Below are positions 52,638-59,582 of a DNA stretch of 64,000 bases, piece by piece. Positions within the stretch are counted from its first letter, which is position 1. Every line of letters begins with the position of its first letter. The position numbers were made by a program, and so were the translations under genes. The DNA comes from Candidatus Sacchlamyda saccharinae (GTDB taxonomy: Bacteria; Chlamydiota; Chlamydiia; Chlamydiales; Rhabdochlamydiaceae). The notes under the pieces are model-generated. The model saw only the letters and a list, made by a program, of their open reading frames with translations, did not search any database and was not told where the DNA came from. The DNA lies in NCBI GenBank assembly GCA_030408505.1, contig JAUHQI010000003.1, positions 38,402-102,401 of the forward strand, written 5' to 3'.

Positions 52638-54162
52638 TATGTATGGCCTGCCCGTTGTAGATCAGCTCTTTGAGTATCCTTTTGTGAAGGATAGCGTGCA
52701 GATTTTGCCTTATGATTTTGCCAAGAGTCGCCTTGTACTTCCCTTGGAAGAGGTGGAGGGGGAGCTTCTCCTTGCCATCGCGGATCCTCTTGATCTCGAG
52801 ACTTTGGAAGAGGTGCGTATTCGGACTGGCAAACCAATCAAAGAGGTTGTTGCAGCGCAAGATCTCTTGGAAACTGCGATCGAGCAGTGCTACCACCAAA
52901 GCGAATCGGATACATCTAAAATCGTCGACAGCCTTATCGAAAACCGCGAGGAAGAGGTGGTTGTGGATGATGGCGAGGGGTACGATCTTTTAGCGCAAAA
53001 AAATAGCGGCTCGGGCGTAATCCGGATGTTGAATGCGATTTTGATGGAGGCGATCCAACAAGGGGCATCAGATGTCCATTTCGAACCTCTCGAATCAACT
53101 CTTTCTGTCCGCTATCGCATTGACGGGGTTTTGCAGTTGCGCCATACGCCGCCCAAAGAATATCAATCGCAACTGCTCACGCGGATCAAAGTCATGGCAC
53201 GGCTCGATATCGCCGAGCAACGTCTCCCACAAGATGGGCGGATCAAATTGAAGATGGGGACGCGGCAGATCGATTTTCGTGTGAGTACGATCCCCGTTGT
53301 TTATGGCGAGAGGATTGTTCTTCGTATTTTGGATAAGAGCAACGTCATGCTCGGCCTGGATAAGCTTGGGATGCGCTCTGGTGTTTTAGAAAAGTTTTCC
53401 GATCTCATTCAGATGAGTGAGGGGATCGTTCTTGTTACGGGTCCCACGGGGAGTGGGAAAACGACAACGCTTTATAGCGCCCTTGCTCAAATCAATTCGA
53501 GCCACATCAACATTATGACGGTCGAAGACCCTGTGGAGTACAAACTCCAGGGGATGGCGCAAATTGGGGTGAATCCAAAAATCGATCTCACTTTTTCCTC
53601 TGGTCTTCGCCATATTTTGCGCCAAGATCCCGATGTGATCATGATCGGAGAGATCCGCGATAGAGAGACAGCGGAGATTGCGATCCAAGCAGCGCTCACT
53701 GGTCACCTTGTATTGAGTACGCTCCACACCAATGATGCTCCCTCTGCACTCACTCGCCTTGTCGATATGGGTATTGAGCCCTATCTCCTTTCGTCATCGG
53801 TGATTGGGGTACTGGCACAGCGTCTTGTCCGCTGTATTTGTCCTCAATGCAAAACCTCATACGAGCCTACCGAGGCAGAACTCCGTGATCTAGGAATATC
53901 TGCTACGAAGCTGTATGAAGGCAAAGGATGTAGTGAATGTTTTGATACGGGCTATAAGGGACGGCTTGGGATTTATGAGCTCATGCCCATGAGTGGCCCG
54001 CTAAAGCGGAAGCTGGTCGAGTCGCCCGATAGTGTGGGGCTGCAAAAGGTTGCTCTTGAAGAGGGGATGCGATCCCTTCGTAAGGATGGAGCGGGCCTTG
54101 TGACAGAAGGGTTGACGACAACGGCAGAAGCTCTGCGAGTGACGAGAGGGAGCGAGGAGTAA
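52630..54162 (+). CDS. gspE: Type II secretion ATPase GspE
   Basis: About 510 residues from MSNMYGLP (52630). GspE N1 domain, ASDVHFEPLES, Walker A GPTGSGKTTTLYSAL near residue 270, Asp box LRHILRQDPDVIMIGEIRDRETAEIAIQ, His box TGHLVLSTLHTNDA, and the zinc site CICPQCKTSYEP...CSECFDTGYKGR are all present. It powers pseudopilus assembly. The frame is open to 52504 but that lies within gspD. Confidence 0.93.
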   Translation: MSNMYGLPVVDQLFEYPFVKDSVQILPYDFAKSRLVLPLEEVEGELLLAIADPLDLETLEEVRIRTGKPIKEVVAAQDLLETAIEQCYHQSESDTSKIVDSLIENREEEVVVDDGEGYDLLAQKNSGSGVIRMLNAILMEAIQQGASDVHFEPLESTLSVRYRIDGVLQLRHTPPKEYQSQLLTRIKVMARLDIAEQRLPQDGRIKLKMGTRQIDFRVSTIPVVYGERIVLRILDKSNVMLGLDKLGMRSGVLEKFSDLIQMSEGIVLVTGPTGSGKTTTLYSALAQINSSHINIMTVEDPVEYKLQGMAQIGVNPKIDLTFSSGLRHILRQDPDVIMIGEIRDRETAEIAIQAALTGHLVLSTLHTNDAPSALTRLVDMGIEPYLLSSSVIGVLAQRLVRCICPQCKTSYEPTEAELRDLGISATKLYEGKGCSECFDTGYKGRLGIYELMPMSGPLKRKLVESPDSVGLQKVALEEGMRSLRKDGAGLVTEGLTTTAEALRVTRGSEE

Positions 54163-54165
54163 GCT

Positions 54166-55350
54166 ATGCCGATCTATCGCTACAGAGCCTTGACCGAGAC
54201 GGGCAAAAAAGTAACAGGTGTGATCGACGCCGATTCTTTTGATCTTGCCAAAGAAAAGCTCAAGCGGGAAAAAGTACTCGTTACGAAACTGACAAGCGCT
54301 AAGCAAAAGAAAGAGGTAGCCCTAGGGCCGCAGCTTCTGCTTGCCTTTACAAGAGAGCTCGAGCAGCTCTTAAAGGCAGGCCTTCCTCTGTATGAGAGCT
54401 TACTTACAGTAGAAGAAAAATATCGCAAACACCGCGCCCACTCTCTTCTGCTCGATCTTTGCGACAAGCTCAAAGGAGGCGCCCTCCTTTCTACCGCATT
54501 AAAGGACTATCCCAGATCGTTTGATTCCATCTACATTTCCATGGTTCAGGCCGGAGAAAAAACCGGGTCCCTAGCCTGGGCGTTTCAGCAGCTGCACGAG
54601 TTGATCGGGCGGCGCCAGAAATTGAAAAAACAGCTTTTAAGTGCGATGGCTTACCCCGCATTTTTGGGTGGTTTTTGTACCCTTGTGATTTTAGGACTCC
54701 TTTTATTTGTGGTCCCCTCGATGCAAGAGCTGTTTGAAGGGCGCGCGCTGCATCCCCTAACGCAAACGGTTCTCTCTGCATCCAAATTCTTAAAATCTTC
54801 CTTTCTTTCGATCCTTTTGCTTCTCATTGCCCTTGTTCTGGCAGTCAGCTATTTTTTCCAAAGAGCAGAAGGCAAACTTTTTATGCAAAAACTCTTGCAG
54901 AGGATCCCGATCGTCAAGACTGTCCTCTTGGAAGCAGCCCTCATCCGCTTTTGTAAAAGCTCCTCTATATTGCTAACAGGGGGTGTGCCACTGCTCACTG
55001 CCCTTACAATTTCGCGCAAGAGTATGCGCCACGTTCTGCTGGAAAAAGCTGTCTCAAATGCAGAAAAACACCTCGTAGAAGGAAAAACCTTAAGCGGGCA
55101 ACTCAAAAAATCGCCCTATATTCCCCCTCTTGTAACGCGAATGCTCTCGATAGCAGAAGAGACGGGAAAATTGCCCCAGATGCTAGAGAGTTTATCAGAT
55201 ATATATGACCAAGAACTCGAGCGGAGCTTGTCGCACGTGACCACATTTTTACAGCCTATCTTGCTTGTTACGCTGGGCGGAGTTGTGGGTCTTGTGATTC
55301 TGGCAATCTTACTTCCGCTCACCGATGTGAGTTCCTTAATTTCAAATTAG
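54166..55350 (+). CDS. gspF: Type II secretion inner-membrane protein GspF
   Basis: 394 residues. Two GspF repeats of about 170 residues (FTRELEQLLKAGLPLYESL..; the C-terminal copy IRFCKSSSILLTGGVPLLTAL), each followed by membrane helices (FCTLVILGLLLFVVP, LLLIALVLAVSYFF, ILLVTLGGVVGLVILAILLPL). MYRYRALTETGKKVTGVI-like opening is the usual GspF start. 3 bp after gspE. Confidence 0.92.
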   Translation: MPIYRYRALTETGKKVTGVIDADSFDLAKEKLKREKVLVTKLTSAKQKKEVALGPQLLLAFTRELEQLLKAGLPLYESLLTVEEKYRKHRAHSLLLDLCDKLKGGALLSTALKDYPRSFDSIYISMVQAGEKTGSLAWAFQQLHELIGRRQKLKKQLLSAMAYPAFLGGFCTLVILGLLLFVVPSMQELFEGRALHPLTQTVLSASKFLKSSFLSILLLLIALVLAVSYFFQRAEGKLFMQKLLQRIPIVKTVLLEAALIRFCKSSSILLTGGVPLLTALTISRKSMRHVLLEKAVSNAEKHLVEGKTLSGQLKKSPYIPPLVTRMLSIAEETGKLPQMLESLSDIYDQELERSLSHVTTFLQPILLVTLGGVVGLVILAILLPLTDVSSLISN

Positions 55351-55360
55351 GAGAAATAGA

Positions 55361-55753
55361 ATGAAGAAAAAAAGAGCTTTTACCCTTCTAGAGATCATGA
55401 TCGTGATTTTTTTGATTGGGATTATTGGTAGTGTGATTGGCTACAACATGAAGGGAAGCTTAGATAAGGGCAAGGCCTTTAAAACCCAGCAAGCAAAGCT
55501 CAAGATCAAAGACATCCTAGAGCTTGAAATGGCTAAGGGGGTCACTCCTGAAAGGATCACCGAAGATCCAGAGAAATATTTGAGGGCCTCACGTCTGGTG
55601 AAAAATCCCGACAAGATGATGAAAGATGGTTGGGGAGATCGATTTGATGTATCGCTCAAAGACAATGGCGATCTGAACATCAAATCGATCAAATATTCTA
55701 ATTGGAAAAGAGGGCAGACCCGAGTCCGCGGAGAAGATGTCGAAGAGGAATAA
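55361..55753 (+). CDS. gspG: Major pseudopilin GspG-like
   Basis: 130 residues. Prepilin leader KKKRA cut before FTLLEIMIVIFLIGIIGSV, with the Glu5 of mature pilins. The C-terminal domain has the WGDRFDVSL pattern of GspG-type pseudopilins. Needs a prepilin peptidase (GspO), not in the window. Overlaps the next pseudopilin gene by 17 bp. Confidence 0.85.
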   Translation: MKKKRAFTLLEIMIVIFLIGIIGSVIGYNMKGSLDKGKAFKTQQAKLKIKDILELEMAKGVTPERITEDPEKYLRASRLVKNPDKMMKDGWGDRFDVSLKDNGDLNIKSIKYSNWKRGQTRVRGEDVEEE

Positions 55754-56210
55754 TTTCACCTTACTTGAGATTGTCCTATGCGTAGCCATACTGGGGACTG
55801 CTGCGGTCACCGTTAGTTGGCAAATGAGGGGAATGTTTCACACTCATAACTTCAACCGAAACGTCGACAGTTTTTTAACCGATTTGCAAAAATGCCAGCT
55901 CGTCGCCTTGTCTGATCGAGTAGACATTGAGGTGCGAATCGAAAAAAAGGGGGGCACCTACCAGTATAGCCTGTACTCGGATGATCCTGTGCCCTGCTTT
56001 GTGAAAAAGCCCATGAAGATGAATGGGGTAGAAAAAATCAAAGTGGGGAAAAAGAAGGTAGACCGTTACGTATTAAACATCTATGCATCAGGTGCGATGA
56101 CCCCCAAAGAAGAGATCACCCTATTTCAAGATGATGAAATAGGGACTGCCTTTAAACTAGACAAATCCCCTACAATAAAAGTAAAAAGGCTAGATAGGAG
56201 AGACATATGA
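55737..56210 (+). CDS. Minor pseudopilin (GspH-like)
   Basis: 157 residues. Leader MSKRNN cut before FTLLEIVLCVAILGTAAVTVS with Glu5. The rest is a small beta-rich domain of GspH/FimT size, expected at the tip of the pseudopilus. I do not see separate gspI, J, K, L or M genes nearby, which fits the reduced chlamydial system. Overlaps the PEBP gene by 4 bp. Confidence 0.75.
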   Translation: MSKRNNFTLLEIVLCVAILGTAAVTVSWQMRGMFHTHNFNRNVDSFLTDLQKCQLVALSDRVDIEVRIEKKGGTYQYSLYSDDPVPCFVKKPMKMNGVEKIKVGKKKVDRYVLNIYASGAMTPKEEITLFQDDEIGTAFKLDKSPTIKVKRLDRRDI

Positions 56211-56668
56211 AAATCACAAGTCCCAAATTCAAACATGGCGAGGCGATCCCCCAGCTCTATACTTGTGAAGGGTATGATTGGAACCCACCTGTGGAGTTTC
56301 ATGATGTTCCTAAAGAGGCGAAGAGCCTCGTCCTTGTCATGGAAGATCCAGATGTCCCAAAAGATTTAAGGCCCGATGGCCTTTGGGTCCATTGGATCGT
56401 CTATGAGATAGCTCCTGATTGCAAAGGGATACCCGAGCACTCGGCCCCACCAGGGACCCATGGGAAAGGGACCAACATGCGCACGGCCTATATGGGGCCA
56501 TGCCCACCAGACAAAGAGCACCGCTACTTTTTTTATCTCTATGCTTTAGATCTCATGCCCGATTGGCCAAAGGGGCTTGAAAAAGATGAAGTGATGAAAA
56601 AGATGGAAGGGCATATCGTTGGCAAAGCTGAGCTAATGGGCACTTACAAGTTACAAAAAATAAAATAA
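56207..56668 (+). CDS. PEBP / YbhB-YbcL family protein
   Basis: 153 residues. MKITSPKFKHGEAIPQLYTCEG, LVLVMEDPDVPK, WVHWIVYEI, PPGTHGKG and HRYFFYLYALD are the ligand-binding-site motifs of the phosphatidylethanolamine-binding family; DPD and the GxH motif are intact. Ligand unknown. It has no signal peptide and is translationally coupled to the pseudopilin gene, so the operon connection is strong even though a role in secretion is not known. Confidence 0.88.
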   Translation: MKITSPKFKHGEAIPQLYTCEGYDWNPPVEFHDVPKEAKSLVLVMEDPDVPKDLRPDGLWVHWIVYEIAPDCKGIPEHSAPPGTHGKGTNMRTAYMGPCPPDKEHRYFFYLYALDLMPDWPKGLEKDEVMKKMEGHIVGKAELMGTYKLQKIK

Positions 56669-56672
56669 TCGC

Positions 56673-56701
56673 TTGACAATATAATCTTTTAATCCTTACT
56701 T
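56673..56701 (+). promoter_or_regulatory. Promoter for the 56765 gene
   Basis: Perfect TTGACA (56673-56678) with TTACTT or TACTTT 17-18 bp downstream. A short stem (ACCCT/AGGGT near 56722-56741) lies in the leader. Confidence 0.5.
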
Positions 56702-56764
56702 TGCGAATTAGAGAAAAAAACCCTGGGAACCTCTAGGGTGTCCTTTAATCGTAGGAGGAAAGGG

Positions 56765-57142
56765 ATGGATTCAGCAATGATGGTCGCCAGTATTTTCGGG
56801 CCCCTCTTAGGAATCGTGGGGCTATGGATGCTCCTTTACGGTGACAACGTGGTAAAAATTACCACTTCAATGAAAAATTCGCCAGCTGCTCAGTATGCTA
56901 GCGCATTTATCAATCTCTTGCTTGGTTTGTTTATTATCAATGCATTCAATGTTTGGGATTGGAACGTATACTTTTTCGTAACACTACTTGGATGGGCGAT
57001 GTTCATCCGCGGTGTTCTCGGATTGTTCATGCCACAACTTATTGTTCAGTGGTTCATGACTAAAAATTCATGGATGAAAACAATGGGTATTATCCCATTC
57101 GTTTGGGGGCTTATCCTCACTTGGCTTGGCTACTACATGTAG
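56765..57142 (+). CDS. Four-helix membrane protein, 125 residues
   Basis: ATG 56765 chosen because AGGAGGAAAGGG precedes it. Four membrane helices (MMVASIFGPLLGIVGLWMLLY; YASAFINLLLGLFIINAF; WNVYFFVTLLGWAMFIRGVLG; TMGIIPFVWGLILTWLGYY). Single-gene unit with its own promoter and terminator. No family recognised with confidence. Confidence 0.7.
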   Translation: MDSAMMVASIFGPLLGIVGLWMLLYGDNVVKITTSMKNSPAAQYASAFINLLLGLFIINAFNVWDWNVYFFVTLLGWAMFIRGVLGLFMPQLIVQWFMTKNSWMKTMGIIPFVWGLILTWLGYYM

Positions 57143-57166
57143 ATCCCTGTCACATCCGACGATTTG

Positions 57167-57213
57167 TTTCACGTCTGCCAGCAAAACTTTCGCTGCAGAC
57201 GTGAAATTTTTTC
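57167..57213 (+). terminator. Strong terminator after the 56765 gene
   Basis: 12-bp stem TTTCACGTCTGC/GCAGACGTGAAA followed by TTTTTT. Confidence 0.85.
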
Positions 57214-57278
57214 TACTTCACGAATAAATTTCACATTGCTACACTCCGTAGGTTTGAATCGAACCACTGGAGTGATCA

Positions 57279-58085
57279 ATGAACAAAGCAAAACTATTTA
57301 CATCAATCTTATTTCTATTTGTCTTAGGAACATACGGATATTCTGAAGAGCCCAACTTTGAGCCAGAATCAGTTATCGAAGAAGTTGCCTATGAGCCTGA
57401 AGAGTTCGAAGAGCTTAGCGAAGTATCTGATTTTGAACCAGAAACAGCTATCGAAGAAGTTGCATATGAGCCTGAAGAATTCGAAGAGCTCAGCGAAGAA
57501 TTTGAGAGCGAGCCAGAAGAATGTCTAGAAGTTTCTGAGGAAGCAGGCGAAGAAATAATCGATATCCTATCGCTTCTTCCTGCAGCAGAAACTCCCGATG
57601 AGGGCTGTGTATGCGTATGTGAGGAAGAAGAAGTAGAGATGCCTTCTATCGCCTATGAGCCTGTGATCTTAAGTCTCGGCCTTCCAGAATGTGTGACAAT
57701 GGAGAGCAGACTGAACTTAAACGAGTTTTATGCAGAAGATGGCGAAGTGACAACAGGTTCTGCTAGCGAATATTTTGAAGTTTCAGAGTTTGGCGTTGAA
57801 GTTAAGAAAAGCGGGCTCTACCGGGTGAGCTTTTACCAAGGAATAAGCTCTGGGAGCTTGCCTTGTGATGTTGCCGTAGTTCTCAAGCAGGGCTTTGGAA
57901 AAGAGAGTGTCAAGCGCGCCCAGCGAATCAAGCTAAAGCGGGGGGATTTCACAGATATCGCTTTTAGCAAGATCCTAAATGTCCAAGAGGGAGAAAAAAT
58001 TTCCTTGAAAATGTGGCCAATTTCTGGTGAGGCAGAACTTGCAGGAGAATTCCACTCCTCAGGTTTCACCATCGAAGCCCTTTAA
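57279..58085 (+). CDS. Secreted acidic-repeat protein with C1q/TNF-like C-terminal domain
   Basis: 268 residues. Signal peptide MNKAKLFTSILFLFVLGTYGY. Residues about 24-100 hold two tandem copies of a ~26-residue acidic unit with FEPE, IEEVAYEPEEFEELSE. A Cys cluster (GCVCVCEEEE) follows. The last ~110 residues, with FGVEVKKSGLYRVSFYQG and EGEKISLKMWPISGEAELAGEF, look like a C1q/TNF jelly-roll, which usually forms trimers on surfaces. A promoter-like TTCACG-17-TACACT lies at 57217-57245, and a small stem (CACTCC/GGAGTG, 57242-57274) could cover the ribosome-binding site. Confidence 0.7.
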   Translation: MNKAKLFTSILFLFVLGTYGYSEEPNFEPESVIEEVAYEPEEFEELSEVSDFEPETAIEEVAYEPEEFEELSEEFESEPEECLEVSEEAGEEIIDILSLLPAAETPDEGCVCVCEEEEVEMPSIAYEPVILSLGLPECVTMESRLNLNEFYAEDGEVTTGSASEYFEVSEFGVEVKKSGLYRVSFYQGISSGSLPCDVAVVLKQGFGKESVKRAQRIKLKRGDFTDIAFSKILNVQEGEKISLKMWPISGEAELAGEFHSSGFTIEAL

Positions 58086-58094
58086 CTATACTCT

Positions 58095-58122
58095 GGCGAG
58101 CTTGAGAGAGCTCGCCTTTTTT
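58095..58122 (+). terminator. Terminator of the C1q-like gene
   Basis: 8-bp stem GGCGAGCT/AGCTCGCC with loop TGAGAG, followed by TTTTTT. The right arm plus T-tract recurs at 59520-59537. Confidence 0.85.
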
Positions 58123-59311
58123 ATACTGATATTGAGAGTGAGGGGATTTCCCTGATCATAAAGCTGTCGAATAGAGGAACAGTAAATGCCAGCTCACCAT
58201 AAGAGGGGCTATAGATCATTCCTTTCTTAATGAGGCTTGCTCGCACGGGGCTAACACTAGCTAGTTTCGTTCCCAATAGATCGGCTATATCACTAGCTCG
58301 ATAAGGGCCTGGCCCTAGCTCTGCCATGGAGCGCAAAAAGATTTTTTCTCGAGGGGTGAGTTGATCAAATCTTACGCGGAAAAAATTCTTATCCAATCTA
58401 GGAACGACCTGACGCGTTGCTTCCTGTACTATTTGCAATGTAATAGGACTTGAAGGAGCTAAATTCCAAGCCTGATATCCCCATTCCTGAAGAAAATAGG
58501 GATATCCTTTGGTCAATTGAAAGATTTCATCTAGGGCCGCAGGGTCAAAGACAACTCCAGCTGCAAGAGCGGGCTCTCTCAAAGCTTTTGCTGCATCTTC
58601 TTTAGAAAGAATGCCGATGTCTGGAAAGTTGAAAAGTCGCTCCGCATAAGACTTAGCTTCTCCTGCTAAACCTGGCAGGATGGGAAGGCCGGCTCCTAAA
58701 AGAACAATGGGAAGCCTATGTTGTTGAATTTTGTGCATGGCTACTATAAGAGCGCCAATTTCTTTCTGAGAAAAATATTGAATCTCATCGATTAAAATAG
58801 CAACAGCAGTATTGCGATCTTCGGCGGCCTCTCCGATAGCAACAAAAAGGTTTGGGAGGTCTATTTCCAAATCCCCGCTATCTGCTGATCCTTTTTCGGG
58901 ATCAATCCCCAGCTTAATGGTGAAGTCTCCGAGGGTGAGGCTAAGGTTTTCAATAAAACTTCCCAGCACAGCAAAAGCACGTTTCACTTTATTGCTGGCT
59001 CCAGAGGATCGATTCAACTCAAAAAGTAATCTTCTAAGATAAGGGGCCAGTAGGGAGCCAAGAGGCTTGTCTTCTTGAGCTTCTATAGCAATAGTTTTAT
59101 AGCCTATATTTTTTGCTTGATATTCGATCTCGTTAAGCAAGACAGTTTTGCCTACGCCCCGAAGTCCAATAAACAACATGCTTTTCTCCGGACGTTTTTC
59201 TTTGATGCGGCCGAGTAGAATCTGAGCTTGTAAAACGGTAGCATCTCGACCAACCAGTTCGGGAGGAGGGGAGCCAGCGCCGGGTGAAAAAGGATTCTTG
59301 ATAGGATTCAA
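58121..59311 (-). CDS. AAA ATPase with C-terminal winged-helix (STAND/Orc1-like)
   Basis: 396 residues. It opens with NPFSPGAGSPPPELVGRDA, the lead-in of the STAND-like ATPase_2 family; Walker A FIGLRGVGKTVLLNEI near residue 50; Walker B AVAILIDEIQYFSQ near 175; and sensor-1 GAGLP. The C-terminal ~80 residues (LTPREKIFLRSMAELG, ASDIADLLGTKLASVSPVRASLIKKGMIY) form a winged helix that should bind DNA. The palindromic array just upstream (59335-59400) is the natural candidate target. The function of the family is uncertain (DNA-associated regulatory or mobile ATPase). Flanked by 14-bp direct repeats. Confidence 0.78.
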   Translation of the reverse strand: MNPIKNPFSPGAGSPPPELVGRDATVLQAQILLGRIKEKRPEKSMLFIGLRGVGKTVLLNEIEYQAKNIGYKTIAIEAQEDKPLGSLLAPYLRRLLFELNRSSGASNKVKRAFAVLGSFIENLSLTLGDFTIKLGIDPEKGSADSGDLEIDLPNLFVAIGEAAEDRNTAVAILIDEIQYFSQKEIGALIVAMHKIQQHRLPIVLLGAGLPILPGLAGEAKSYAERLFNFPDIGILSKEDAAKALREPALAAGVVFDPAALDEIFQLTKGYPYFLQEWGYQAWNLAPSSPITLQIVQEATRQVVPRLDKNFFRVRFDQLTPREKIFLRSMAELGPGPYRASDIADLLGTKLASVSPVRASLIKKGMIYSPSYGELAFTVPLFDSFMIREIPSLSISV

Positions 59312-59334
59312 TCGAAAACTCCAGGATTTTTCAA

Positions 59335-59400
59335 AGTTATAGCAAGTTATACAGGGTTATACATAGTTATACGCCATTTGCCGTATAACTTGCTATAACT
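59335..59400. promoter_or_regulatory. Inverted-repeat operator with extra GTTATAC half-sites, upstream of the AAA ATPase
   Basis: AGTTATAGCAAGTTATAC (59335-59352) and GTATAACTTGCTATAACT (59383-59400) are perfect 18-bp inverted repeats. Between them lie GGTTATAC and AGTTATAC, so GTTATAC occurs three times in one orientation and again in the inverted arm. This iteron-like layout resembles a multi-site operator or a binding site for an initiator-like ATPase. Confidence 0.75.
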
Positions 59401-59410
59401 TTTTCAGGTG

Positions 59411-59520
59411 TATACCTTAACCAATCCAAAACTTGGCTCTGAGCTACGGCAGCTCTTCGGTGCTAAAAAATTTGAGGAGCTTCCTTACTCAAACCCAAGT
59501 TTTGAATCGGCTAGGGTATA
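59411..59520. repeat. MITE-like palindromic repeat, copy 2
   Basis: Terminal arms of about 26 bp with mismatches (TATACCTTAACC...ACTTGG at 59411-59436, CCAAGTTTTG...GGTATA at 59495-59520). The interior shares TTGAGGAGC.TCCTT with copy 1 at 26177-26247 but has an extra ~39 bp. Together they are a dispersed repeat family. Confidence 0.7.
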
Positions 59521-59582
59521 GCTCGCCTTTTTTTTTCGTATCTACTATCCTAAGAAATTCATTCTATTCTGTGAGGAGCTCT

